A DNA stretch of 64,000 bases from Sciurus carolinensis (Eukaryota; Chordata; Mammalia; Rodentia; Sciuridae), in contig NC_062232.1 in the NCBI RefSeq assembly GCF_902686445.1, positions 92,676,932 through 92,740,931 on the forward strand, given 5' to 3'. Of this stretch, positions 22,553 through 32,745 are shown piece by piece. The translations under genes and the position numbers were made by a program. The notes below the pieces were generated by a model that saw nothing but the letters and a program-made list of their open reading frames with translations, had not been told where the DNA came from and searched no databases. Within the stretch, counting starts at the first letter, position 1; each line of letters begins with the position of its first letter.

Positions 22553-22756
22553 TTAGCCAGGTGTAGTGGTGCATGCCTGTAATCCCAGTAGCTTGGGAGG
22601 CTGAGGCAGGAGGATGGAGAGTTCAAAGCCAGCCTCAGCAATTTAGCAAAGCTCTAAGCAACTTACTGAGATCCTCACTCAAAATAAAATATAAAAAAGG
22701 ATGGGAATGTGGCTCAGTTCTCCTGAGTTCAATCCCTGTTAATCCCCCACCCCCCC
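22553..22756 (+). mobile_element. Composite B1-ID SINE
   Basis: Flanked by aaaattataaaa at 22541-22552 and 22757-22768. Confidence 0.92.
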
Positions 22757-22854
22757 AAAATTATAAAACTGGTTTGCCTCTTTTAAATTTATTTTCACAA
22801 CCGCCTAGTTATAAAAGATTCATGTGAACATGCTGCATTTAAATCCGAGGTACT

Positions 22855-23035
22855 TTTCCTTTTCCTCCCTTCCTCCTTCCTCCATCTCCTTCCTCTACAC
22901 TGTTGGTTTTCCTTCCATTTTTAATTGGTATGTAATAGTTATATATAAAAGTGGAATTAATTGTGATGTATTCATACATGCCCATAGATGTGAGGTTTAG
23001 ACTAAGGCATTTTGTTTTGTTTGCATATGGCTAGC
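22855..23035 (-). mobile_element. L1 3'-end-like fragment
   Basis: Pyrimidine-rich start (cctcccttcctccttcctcc) followed by the same block as 20540-20715. Confidence 0.6.
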
Positions 23036-23106
23036 CACTTGTTTTAGCAGCATTATTAAAAATACAGTCTTTTTTATTGAATTGCTTTTGTGCCTATGTC
23101 AAAATC

Positions 23107-23300
23107 AGTGGTCCAGTGGGGCATGGTGGCACACTCCTGTATTCCCAACTCCTCAGGAGGCTGAAGCAGGAGGATCACAAGTCCGAGGCCATCCTTAGCA
23201 ATTTGGCATGAGCCTGTCTCAAAATAAAAAGAGTCGAGGATGTGGCTCAGTGGCAGAGTGCTACTGGGTTTAGTACCCAGTACTTCCAAAAGAAAAAAAA
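23107..23300 (+). mobile_element. Composite B1-ID SINE
   Basis: Near-complete, with an A/G-rich tail (agaaaaaaaaggacagaaaaa). Confidence 0.9.
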
Positions 23301-23623
23301 GGACAGAAAAAAAGAAAAGAGAAAGAAAAAAAATCTGTTGTTCATATATGTGAGTCTATATTTGTACTTATTCTGTTCCCCTGATCTATTTGTCTGTCTG
23401 GATGCCAATATCACATTGACTTGATTACTGTAACTTTATAATAAGATTTCAAGTCAGGTGGTATTAGCCTCCAACTTTGTCCATCCTTTTCAGACTGGTT
23501 TTGCCTAATCTAGGTTCTTCACATATATTTTAGAATCAATTCTTCAAAAAAAACCCAGGATTTGATTGAGAGTGCATTGAATTTACAGATCTATTTGTTT
23601 TTTGTTTTTTAAAAATATTAGAT

Positions 23624-23689
23624 AATATTTTTAAATAATATTTTAAAAAATATTAAAAAATATTTTTTAAAATATTATTTAAAAATATT
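23624..23689. repeat. Perfect 31-bp AT-rich inverted repeat
   Basis: Arm 23624-23654 is the exact reverse complement of 23659-23689, with a 4-base loop (aaaa). It lies where a minus-strand SINE tail meets L1 sequence. Confidence 0.95.
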
Positions 23690-23795
23690 TAGATGTGCAT
23701 AATACCTTTATTTATTTTTATGTGGTGCTGAGAATCGAACCCAGTCTCACACATGTCAGGCAAATGCTCTACCACTGAGCCACAACCCAAGCCTC
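23690..23795 (-). mobile_element. ID-like SINE with A/T-rich tail
   Basis: Minus-strand ID body (gtgctgagaatcgaacccag). Confidence 0.88.
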
Positions 23796-24009
23796 ACAGA
23801 TCTATTTATTAAGATCAACATTTTAGCAAAATTGAGTCATTTGATACATGAACAAATTATTTTGTTTCATTTATGTCTTCTTTCACTTTTTCAATGATTC
23901 ATAATTTTTAATGTGTAGGTCTTGCACATCTTTCATTAGCTTTGTCTCTATGTATTTAACCCTAATTATCTCTGTATTTTTGATTTTTAGGTGCTATTAT
24001 AAATGGCCT

Positions 24010-24074
24010 TGCCTAGGGATATAGCTCAGTTGGTAGAGTGCAAGCACAAGGCCCTCAGTTCAATCCTCAGCACC

Positions 24075-24113
<39 letters not shown>
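24010..24113 (+). mobile_element. ID SINE with a 37-base A tail
   Basis: The body lacks part of the middle (gagtgcaagcacaaggccc). The tail is uninterrupted A at 24077-24113. Confidence 0.92.
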
Positions 24114-24115
<2 letters not shown>

Positions 24116-24143
24116 TCTTGCTTTTGAAATTTCAAATCTTTTT

Positions 24144-24145
<2 letters not shown>

Positions 24146-24178
<33 letters not shown>

Positions 24179-24293
24179 TTTTGTAGTTGTAGATGGATGT
24201 ATGCCTTTATTTTATTTATGTGGTGCAGGGATCGAACTCAGTATCTCATACACCCTAGGCAAGTGCTCTGCCACTGAGTCAGAATCCCAGCCT
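24146..24293 (-). mobile_element. ID-like SINE with a ~31-base T tract
   Basis: Oriented opposite to the previous ID, tail to tail about 32 bp apart. Confidence 0.9.
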
Positions 24294-24729
24294 TGAAATT
24301 TCAATTCTTGATAGTTCATTGCTAATATATAAATATACAATTGATTTTTGTTTATTGACTTATAAGCTACAAAACTGATGAACTCACCTATTAGTTCTAG
24401 TAGCTTCTTAATGGATTCTATCAGATTTTCTATATAAACAATCATGTTCCCTGAGAATAAAAATAGTTTTACTTTTTCCTTTCAAATATAGATCCCTTTT
24501 ATTTCCTTTACTTGTCTAATTTCACTGGACAGAAGCTCTAGTAAAATGTTAAATAGAAATGGTAAGAGTATACAGGCTTGTTTTATACCAGATCTTAGAA
24601 GGTATCTTGATTCATGGATATATACAGTGTGTATGCTACCTGTTCTATACAAATATTTAACATGTGACGATTTTATGATACCTTGTTATGAAAAAGAAAA
24701 TGGGTTACAAAACATTATAGACCATATAC

Positions 24730-24782
24730 TCCTGATTTTGTTTTAAAAAATACATGCATGCACTGTAAAAATCTGGAATTTT
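24730..24782 (+). repeat. 53-bp direct repeat, donor copy
   Basis: Identical to 25267-25319, starting tcctgattttgttttaaaaa and ending tctggaatttt. This copy lies outside the LTR. Confidence 0.95.
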
Positions 24783-25266
24783 CTATGCCAAATAATATCT
24801 TTAACTTTAGTAACAAAAAAAATTTCTTTTAGTTACCATAATCACTATCTGAGAGTAATTACAATGACCTATTTCCTTTGAAGAAGTCACCAAAGATCTG
24901 GATAGTTATAAATTTGAATGAATCAATGACTAAGGCATTCTTTATTAGTCTCCGGTTTTCCAATGGTGTGACTTGCCACAGGTATTTGTCGCCGCCTGGC
25001 AACAATTTGCGTGGGTCTTTATGGGTGGTGGACTGGAAACGAACTACTTTTACTATCTTTCTTTAGTGGGTTGCTTTCTCGCTTATTCGCTTGTTCCCTG
25101 GGCTATAGAGGAAGAAAGGTTTTTCTTAGGGAGAGAGAGAGAGACTTTGCATAAGAAAGACTCTTTGAGGGGAGAGAGACTGAGAGAAAGATAGAGAAAG
25201 AAAGGCTTCTACGCTTATCAGAGGTCTATTTCTTCTTAGGCTTCTGTAGCTTTTCTTAAAGGTGCA

Positions 25267-25338
25267 TCCTGATTTTGTTTTAAAAAATACATGCATGCAC
25301 TGTAAAAATCTGGAATTTTAGTTCACAGGATTGTGAAC
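25267..25338 (+). repeat. 72-bp templated insertion in the LTR
   Basis: The first 53 bases copy 24730-24782 exactly. The next 19 (agttcacaggattgtgaac) are of unknown source. The insertion is flanked by the direct repeat taaaggtgca at 25257-25266 and 25339-25348. Confidence 0.9.
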
Positions 25339-25341
25339 TAA
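25318..25341. repeat. Perfect 10-bp hairpin
   Basis: ttagttcaca (25318-25327) and tgtgaactaa (25332-25341) pair around loop ggat, at the right junction of the insertion. Confidence 0.93.
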
Positions 25342-25751
25342 AGGTGCACTGCTTCTCTTTCTGCTTGCTGCTTTTCTCTGCTTGCTGCTGCTCCTTACTC
25401 TAGCGCCCCCGCCTACTGCCCGCTTATATTCCCTCCAGGAGGCGGAGGGCGGGGCCACACCAGTTGCGATCACGCGAGGAGCCAGCTGCCCCATCACAGC
25501 AAGGGTCAAAACAAGCAGGCCCAAGCAGGCCTGCTGGGGAACACCTGTGCACGCATTGTGCGCGTGGACTTAACTGAATACGGCCAGTGATAAATCACCT
25601 GAGTGTGCTTATGTTAATTAACCTCCTCACTGCCAATGTGATCAGGCGCCGTTCTGGTGCCCTCTGCATGGCACAGCCCCCAACAGGTATTCTCTTATAC
25701 ACAGGATATTGTACATTGCTTACCCCTTCTTTCAGAACTACATTAGCCATT

Positions 25752-26066
25752 CTATTTTTGGTGGGGGTGTACCAGGGATTGAACTCAGGGGCACTCAACC
25801 ACTGAGCCACAGGAATGGTTTGTGGTCTTGGTTAGGATAACTTGGTTAGGCATATTTTGAATAATAATTGATCCTCCTCTAATCAAACATAATCAGGCCA
25901 TTTTAAATAAATCAGTATGTCAATGTTTTGTATTTTATTTAGATACAGGGTCTCAGTGAGTTGCTTAGCACCTTGCCATTGCTAAGGTTAGTTTTGAACT
26001 CAGGATCCTCTTGCCTCAGCCTCCTGAGCCTCTGGGATTACAGGCATGCACCACCACACCTGACTA
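25752..26066 (-). mobile_element. Composite B1-ID SINE split by an inverted local copy
   Basis: ID half at 25752-25810 and B1 half at 25927-26066. Compared with intact copies, about 14 bases between them (atccccagccctat) are replaced by 116 foreign bases. Confidence 0.92.
25811..25926 (-). repeat. 116-bp inverted copy of 26391-26506
   Basis: The reverse complement of 26391-26506 matches along its full length with about nine differences and no indels that I can see. Confidence 0.93.
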
Positions 26067-26139
26067 GTCATTCTTGATGTGGAAAATGTTACAAGAATTA
26101 GGGTTACATAATATCCATAAATAACAACAAAAAATAAAA

Positions 26140-26270
26140 TTGTTTATCTATTCATCCTTCTATGCTCAGTAAATATTATCTTAGCATCCACCATGTAGCA
26201 GGCACTACTCTAGGAACTGGTGATCAGTGGTAGGCAAAGATGATCATGGTAGATGAGAAATATGCATAGA
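26140..26270. mobile_element. L2-like remnant
   Basis: The block gtaaatattatcttagcatccaccatgtagcaggcactac (given in part) resembles the 3' end of L2. Confidence 0.5.
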
Positions 26271-26390
26271 GACAAAACTAATATGAAATACTCAAATATT
26301 AATGGTATGCCTTTCTGTGGCTTTCAGTTTTTCTAGAAGGAACATGCATTCCTTTGGTGAATGCAAAACCAAACAAAACACAAACCCAAA

Positions 26391-26506
26391 ATGTTGACAT
26401 ACTGATTTATTTAAGATGGCCTTATTATTTTTGATTAGAGGAGGATCAACTATTATTCAAAATATGCCTAACCAAGCTGTCCTAACCAAGACCACAAACT
26501 ATTCCT
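26391..26506 (+). repeat. Donor of the inverted copy
   Basis: Unique-looking DNA whose reverse complement occupies 25811-25926. Confidence 0.9.
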
Positions 26507-26554
26507 ATGGGTTTTGTTTGTTTGTTTCCTTCCTTATTCATTTAATTAAATATC

Positions 26555-27003
26555 TGTCAGGGTCTTAAGCCCCCCTGCTCTTCTTGACCAGCGACAAGGG
26601 AAGGGGACACTCCCCAGCAAGGTCAGACTGGGATAGGTAGGGCTGACTGACCGCTCGCACCCAGTCCTCCGGGCGGAGGACAATCAGATGCGTCAGGGAG
26701 ACCACTCACAGCAGGAACTAGTTTATTGAGGAAGTCACACAGCTTTTATGTAGGGTGGAGGCTAGGCGGGAACCAATCAGCTTAAAGGTCAGCAAGGCAC
26801 GGGGTTCACGCAGGTGAGAGTCCCATAGGACTATATGGTAAGCATAGCTGATCACGTTCGCGGAACTGTTGTTAACCAATCCCTGACGGTGGTCCGATTT
26901 ATCATCATTAACTTTTGAAACCGCCTTTGAGGCCTTGATCTTGCTCACTTGCCAGGGAGTAAGGAGTCAGCCTGAGTTGGTTAACGTGTCATTAGTCCCA
27001 ACA
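26555..27003 (-). mobile_element. Solo LTR, class II-like (family A, copy 2)
   Basis: On the minus strand it starts TGTTGGGACTAATGAC and ends GACCCTGACA, 449 bp. Same family as 591-1041 but with an intact AATAAA (plus-strand tttatt near 26721). Flanks aatatc (26549-26554) and actatc (27004-27009) form a 6-bp duplication with one mismatch. Confidence 0.88.
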
Positions 27004-27024
27004 ACTATCAGTTTATCCATTTGT

Positions 27025-27036
27025 GGGGGGGGGGGG
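27025..27036 (+). repeat. G12 homopolymer
   Basis: Twelve consecutive G residues just right of the LTR. Confidence 0.97.
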
Positions 27037-27054
27037 CAATTCTTGGAGGAAAGG

Positions 27055-27990
27055 AGGCTACATTAGTTTTCTATTGCTCTGTAAGAAAACATCATAAATC
27101 TAGCAGCTTAAACATGTATATTTATATGTGAAATCAGAGTTTTGAGGAGAGACTAGATTCCCTACTTCACTAATTTCCTTCTGGGTCTGTGTCTCACAAA
27201 ATTAGAAGAATAAAATTCATGGATGATAACAGAAGGGAAGAGGAAATGGAGCAGGATTCATTTGAGAGAGAAAATCGAGAACTACCACCATGTGGGGGAT
27301 GGGCAGATAACAGAAAAACCCCTTTTGGGAGCAAAATCTATGTTAAACAGGCCTTGAAAAAATACTGGCTATGTCCTTTAGCCTGAGTTTTAATCCTTCC
27401 CATAACTTTCATCTGGGTTCACTCCTGCCTCTGGGACAAAGGAGTTGACTGGAGAGTTCCCACAGGTGAGCCTCATCGTCTTTTACTTTGAAATAAGCCT
27501 TGATGGTGCTCATTAATATTTCTATGGGTTAGCCTCCTGGTGTAGTTTCTGCATTTGAACAAGACTGGGGCCCATCACTCTGATTGCTGACCATTGACTA
27601 TTCTTATTCGTTTATTTAATTCTGTGGCTCAGGAATCTGGGCATGGATTAGCTGGATCCCTGATCATCATCTCACTAGAGTGAAATGAAAGTGCTGCCCA
27701 GGGCTGAGGTCTCCTTTGAGGCCTGGGTTCTCTTCCAAGATCATGTGGTTGTAAGCAGGGTTCAATTCCTTGCAACTGCTGAACTCGTGGCTGTCTTCAA
27801 AGCCAACAGAACATGTCTGCTGCAGCCTAGTGTCTTCTTTAAAAGGGCTCACCTGATGTGTTCAGGTTTACCCAGGATAATCTCTCTTCTGTTAAACTCA
27901 AAAGAAACTGACTAGGGACCTAAATTGCATCTGCAAAATCTATTTGGACCTCATATCTACAGGGTCAATCCATAATAGAGGAACGAGTAG
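27055..27990. mobile_element. Ancient MaLR/MLT1-like relic, poorly defined
   Basis: Two parts look like old mammalian LTR sequence: ttagttttctattgctctgtaag at 27065 (shown in part) and ctgtggctcaggaatctggg near 27625. Short open frames at 27189-27386 and 27685-27915 show no domain. Confidence 0.4.
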
Positions 27991-28849
27991 TGAATTTTGT
28001 AAAGAAGATTTTGTATCTTTACCTCCTAATAGTGGATTATGGGGGAAAATGTTAAATCTTCTTCATAGTTCATTATTTCAAATGTGCTTCAGTAATCAAC
28101 CCCTAAGATAAATCTTTTCTCATTCCAGAATTCCACTTATCAGTTTGGTGTGGAGAATCTGGCTATTTAAATACAAGCATTTATTTATTTATTTAGACAG
28201 AAAGCTGAATTGCCAAAAGAAATAAATCAAATACCCCTTTGGAAATCAGGCCTTTTAAGCTAAACTGATGTATCCTCACAGAGGAAAAGAGCAAAGCACT
28301 TGAAAGTATTAGAATTGGCTGAACACATAGATTTTAAAAGACCCTGGCTGACCTCTCCCATAGCATAATGTATTACTACATTAGAGTGGTATACTAGTCA
28401 AAATCATAATGTTTTACATATTATTCATTATGATTTTATTCAGCTTGGAATGTTCAGAACACACACTCACAAATGAAATTTGCTATTGGATTATTTTTTC
28501 AAAATTGATTGGGTTAGTAGAAGGTAACTACAATGTTCCCTAGCAACGATAACACTGCCTGATTTATGAACATTGGCATTAGCCAGCAGAATCACAAAGC
28601 AGTCTTGAGGAAGCTAACAGCAACACCATATTGCTGAACACCACCTTATGAGGATCAAGAAAACAAAAGACTTTCTCAATCATCCCTTTATTTTAGGTGG
28701 TTGTTATATGGACCTTTTTTTTTTCCTTCATTAGTACTTTATAGCCTGAAAAGGAAAACTTAATTATCTCCTAGACTTTACCAATTTTCAAAAAGCTGAA
28801 CAAGGTTTTGAAAACACTTATTTGGTCATCAACAGAAATTATTAGGATG
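27991..28849. other. No gene recognised
   Basis: Unique AT-rich DNA. Confidence 0.5.
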
Positions 28850-28853
28850 CTTA

Positions 28854-29326
28854 TGTTGTGGAAATGACAAGACGGCACTCAGAAAGTAGGAGAAACCAAA
28901 CTATTTTATGCTGGTGGACCCAGAGGAGATTAGCACTCCAAAATTCTGAACCCCAATCCACAGTTTCTCACAATATTTATAGGTTATTTGACATCATACT
29001 ATCATTGGGACTTTTTCCTCTTTTTAAAAGAAAATTCCTAATCTATGCGACTGAAGGCCTGTGCAGGTCTCTAACATGAAGCACGTTCACAGAACAGATA
29101 GGGAGAAACCACTCTTTTCACAGACATCTATTACATTTCAGGAGGGAGTAGTCTGACTCTTGGGGCAGTTATTGACAATGCAAGAGGTAGGGACCCGTGG
29201 TTAACTAGGCTTCCTGGAGAAAGGCTGAGAGAGGGGAGGGGAACTGACCCCTTCCCCAGGCACTGGACTCTTACCATAAGATTTTTGTAATTTCACTTCA
29301 CAACCAGGTCTGGTTTTGCCATCACA
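28854..29326 (-). mobile_element. Class I-like solo LTR (family B, copy 1)
   Basis: 473 bp from TGTTGTGG to GCCATCACA with a perfect 4-bp duplication, ctta, at 28850-28853 and 29327-29330. The minus strand has a TATA box (cctataaatattgtg) near 28975; its poly(A) signal has decayed. Copy 2 is at 40841-41327, which has about 10 bp that are missing here. Four-base duplications are typical of gammaretrovirus-like class I elements. Confidence 0.88.
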
Positions 29327-29419
29327 CTTACACCTTTAGTTCATCACTGTTTTCAGAAAGTTGCAGTCTTGAGGCAGAGTTGATTCTTCTTTGGGAAGCT
29401 CAAATTTTCTCATAAAGAT

Positions 29420-29715
29420 TGAAAAAAAGGCTACACATGGTAGTGCACACCTGTAATCCCATCTACTGTGGAAGCTGAGGCAGAAGGATGTCAAGTTCAA
29501 AACCAGCCTCAGAAATATAGCAAGGCTGTAAGCAACTTAGTGAGATCCTGTCTCAAAATAAGAAAAAATACCAAAAATGATATAGGTGAGTTTGGTATGG
29601 AGCCAGAGTAATTTTAGAGTCTCTGAACATTTGTAGTGACCATTAGATAAATCATAGTGATGTGGCTCAGTGGTTAAGTGCTCTTGGATTCATTCAATCC
29701 TTGGTACAAAAAAAA
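29420..29715 (+). mobile_element. Composite B1-ID SINE split by a local copy
   Basis: B1 half at 29420-29568 and ID half at 29657-29715. An 88-bp foreign segment replaces the usual aaaagggctggg linker. Confidence 0.9.
29569..29656 (+). repeat. 88-bp copy of 32336-32423
   Basis: Same orientation, about four differences, no indel. Confidence 0.93.
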
Positions 29716-29729
29716 AAAAAAAAAGATGA

Positions 29730-30235
29730 CTAAGTAAAATCCTATAGCAAATGTCTCCCTACAGATACACCAGTTTGAGCAGTTATTCACAAACCCCAAC
29801 TACATTCATAAGAGCTTAGAAACCCTGGTGAGAGATCACAATAGCTAGTTTTAGTGCATTGAAGAAGGAAGGAAAGAGTTGCTGGAATCATCTCTCCCCC
29901 AACTTTAACCAGCATGGGGAGAAAGATTCCCTGCTTGAAAGGAGAGAATAGGAATTAAGTCCAGGCCTTAACCCAATACCAGACCCATCACAGTGAAACC
30001 AGGTGAAGAGAGCCCCAGGATTGCTATCCCCAAGCCAATACCTATGTGGACTGAGCTGCTGGAACTGTTAAGCCAGGCAGCTAAATACCTCTTTATTCCT
30101 TTCCCAAAGGTGGGCAGCAGAACAGAGAGCAAGACTCCATTACTGGGGAGCTGGGCACAAAATCCAGTCTTGGAGTTCAGGACTATAGGTACTGTTGTGA
30201 GACCCAATACCAAACAAAACTCAAAGGCCCTGTAG
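29730..30235. other. Unclassified sequence with overlapping short frames
   Basis: Open frames at 29993-30235 (+) and 29968-30276 (-) overlap. Neither shows a known domain. The block (agagttgctggaatcatctc onward) reads like repeat sequence of unknown class. Confidence 0.4.
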
Positions 30236-30290
30236 GGAATGCTTAGTGGTAAATGCCTCTTCAATCCCTGGTACAAAAAAAAAAAAAAGA
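30236..30290 (+). mobile_element. SINE tail fragment
   Basis: Only the ID-like end (agtggtaaatgcctcttcaa...) and an A run remain. Confidence 0.65.
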
Positions 30291-30384
30291 GTTGAATTCA
30301 GAAAAGCCCTGTTTATGTCTGTTTTTATTTTTCTATGTTGCCTTTGTAATGAATTTAACATCACTGAACTATTTTCTTCATTTA

Positions 30385-30490
30385 TGTAGCAGTAATAACA
30401 ATCTTCCTCACACTTTTGCTAGCATTAAATGAACTATGTGCGTGTTTAGTAATTAGTAGGTCCATTGTAAATTATTTGGTCCCCTTCTGA
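30385..30490 (+). mobile_element. Possible MIR remnant
   Basis: cttcatttatgtagcagtaataacaatc followed by gcattaaatgaa resembles the MIR 3' side. Confidence 0.4.
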
Positions 30491-30587
30491 GAGGGAGAAG
30501 TTAACAACTATTGGAAGCAAATCTTAAAAAATGGATCTTAGACCTCTCTGAGACTAAGAATATTGAAGAAATAAAGGTAAGATTTCA

Positions 30588-30715
30588 GGACTGGGGTTGT
30601 AGCTCAGTGGCAGAGGGCTTGCCTAGCATGTGTGAGGCAATGGGTTCGATCCTTAGCACTGCATAAAATTAAACATAAAAAAGCCTGCTGTCCATTTACA
30701 ACTATGAAATTTTTT
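30588..30715 (+). mobile_element. ID-like SINE with 3' extension
   Basis: Same family as 13193, with a diverged tail (gcctgctgtccatttacaac). Confidence 0.87.
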
Positions 30716-30735
30716 TTTTAAAAAGGTAGATTTCA

Positions 30736-30820
30736 GGACTGGGGATATAGCTCAGTTGGTAGAGTATTTGCCTAGCACGCACAAGGCCCTGGGTTCAATC
30801 CCCAGCAGTATAAAAAAAAA
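30736..30820 (+). mobile_element. ID SINE
   Basis: Follows the previous SINE by about 20 bp. Both are preceded by gatttcagga, which suggests a 3'-adjacent insertion sharing target sequence. Confidence 0.92.
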
Positions 30821-30844
30821 GTAAAGGTGGATTTCAATCAGGTA

Positions 30845-31480
30845 GCTTTTCTTTGCTCTATAGCAAGATCAACTTTTTATCTCCTGGAAAGGTTTTTTAT
30901 GTATACTTACAATTAGAATCTCAGTGCATAATTGTAAATAATAATGAATTAAAATATGTTACATGCATCTAAAAAAAATCTAAGGACTTTGTTTAGATCA
31001 AAATGCCATAGGTATATGTTTGGTATTCTAGTATCTGAGTTTATCTTCCCAAATTGAAATTGAGGTATGGCTTGAGTTAAGGAGATAGGTTGATTATTGT
31101 AACTACAGGAAGACTCATATATTAAAAGGAGTTAATGAAGGGCCAGGTACCTAAATTCTTATCAGGACACAGATGGTCATGTTTAATTTCTCTGGACATA
31201 AATTGCTTTCCTTACATGGAAAAATCTGATGTGCTTTAATTTACAGGCTTTTACATATACTATGTTGTTGCTTCTAAAAGTCTTTGTGAAAGATATGTCA
31301 GCTCCCTACTTGCATTTTACATTCTGTACAGCATTAGGGTAAACCATGAACATCTCTATAGCTAATATTACTGAGAGGGTTAACTTGATAAGAACCTACT
31401 AACATTTTTGAGGTCTCCTTAACAAAGCCCAACACTAACTAGTATTCCATTGTTTAAAGATTGTATCCTGCAAAAATGAA
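30845..31480. other. No gene recognised
   Basis: Unique AT-rich DNA. Confidence 0.5.
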
Positions 31481-31482
31481 GT

Positions 31483-31486
<4 letters not shown>

Positions 31487-31522
<36 letters not shown>
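31487..31522 (+). repeat. (GT)n microsatellite
   Basis: About 18 GT units abutting the tail side of a minus-strand SINE. Confidence 0.96.
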
Positions 31523-31525
<3 letters not shown>

Positions 31526-31720
31526 GGGGATTGAATCCAGGGGTGTTTTCATGACTGCGCCACCTCCCCAGTCCTTTTTATTTTTTATTTTGACATAGGG
31601 TCTTGCTAACATGCTGAGGGCCTCACTAAGTTGCTGAGACTGGCTTCAAATTTGAGTTCCTCCTGTCTCAACCTCCCAAGTCACTGGGATTATAGGCATG
31701 AACCACTGTGCCTAGCTGGG
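31523..31720 (-). mobile_element. Composite B1-ID SINE
   Basis: Near-complete copy whose A tail may have been replaced by the GT repeat. Confidence 0.9.
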
Positions 31721-32335
31721 ACTTAGATATTTTGCTCAGTTTTGTAAAGCATCTATAAATGTGAAATTACTAATGAGATAAACTCTGACATTTTCAATTC
31801 TTGTTCTTCAATTCAATCTCTGCAAAAATCTGTCCCAAATCAATAACAACATACTGAATTTAGATTTTTCATATTTGTAATAGAAATGAAAATATATTAT
31901 GTGGTTGAAAAATGTGATGTCTGACATGCATATACTTACAATGATTATTTCTATAAGTGAAATCAGTAGTCCTCTGTTCAAAGCAATTCACTAATTTCAC
32001 AATATTTTCCTCAACTGAACTTATGTTGATGAAACAACATACCACTAGTGAGCAGAATTTGCATGTAGTTATGTTTTTCCATATTACTAGGATGTAGAAG
32101 AACTTTATATTTTTATAAAATATATCTTCTACAGGCTTTCAGCAATATTACATAAATATATTTAAACTCATTTGAAAATTTGCAACATATAATTTGTGGG
32201 AAGGAGGAAAGTCCAGTGTGAAAACATTGTAGCTGAAATTGAGTCAAAGGAAAACTGGTAATCAAGATGGATACCTTGAGAAGAAGAATACAATGCTATG
32301 TTGACCCTGTGCAAATTTAGTTTTCAAGAGAACAT
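31721..32335. other. No gene recognised
   Basis: Unique AT-rich DNA. Confidence 0.5.
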
Positions 32336-32423
32336 TACCAAAAATGATATAGGTGAGTTTGGTATGGGGCCAGAGTAATTTTAAAGTTTCTGAATATTTG
32401 TAGTGACCATTAGATAAATCATA
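32336..32423 (+). repeat. Donor of the 88-bp copy
   Basis: Unique-looking DNA also found in the SINE at 29569-29656. Confidence 0.9.
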
Positions 32424-32529
32424 AGCAAGTGTTTGATCATGGATTTACTATCTTTTAAAGCACACTCAGTACTGTTGGTCAGAATATTAGTTAAGAAAAT
32501 TCCTATTTGGAGTCAGGGATCAGTAAGTA

Positions 32530-32745
32530 CACTTGCCTGTGATTCCAGAGACTCTGTAGGCTGAGGCAGGATGATTGCAAGTTCATGGCCAGCCTCAGCA
32601 ACTGAGTGAGGCCCTAAGCAACCTAGTGAGATCCTCTCTCAAAATAAGAAATAAAAAGAACTGAGGATGTGGCTCAGTAGTAGAGTGCCCCTGGGTTCAA
32701 TCCTCAGTACCCCAAACAAACAAATAAATAAACAAACAAATAAAA
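32530..32745 (+). mobile_element. Composite B1-ID SINE
   Basis: Complete, with an (AAAC/AAAT)n tail. Confidence 0.92.

Larger units (their letters stand above)
23330..24720 (-). mobile_element. L1 ORF2 fragment, interrupted
   Basis: Minus-strand ORF2 sequence from the reverse-transcriptase side, visible at 23330-23600, 23810-24000 and 24300-24620. Three SINEs and an AT palindrome split it. Confidence 0.7.
24987..25685 (-). mobile_element. Class II solo LTR carrying a local insertion
   Basis: On the minus strand it runs from TGTTGGGGGC to GGCGGCGACA. A perfect 6-bp duplication, ggtatt, is at 24981-24986 and 25686-25691. A minus-strand TATA-like gaatataagcgg lies near 25422, with GC-rich U3 upstream and a long purine-rich R-like part. 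At 699 bp it includes 72 foreign bases plus a 10-bp duplication (see 25267-25338). No internal sequence. Confidence 0.88.

Noticed and set aside
24987..25685. Two separate LTRs split at the 53-bp repeat
   Set aside because: A single pair of 6-bp duplications and one TG...CA boundary pair enclose the whole region; the 53 bp are an internal insertion.
24730..32423. Assembly artefact as the sole cause of the local copies
   Set aside because: Two of the three copies differ from their donors by several percent, which artefactual duplication would not produce; only the exact 53-bp copy still needs read support.
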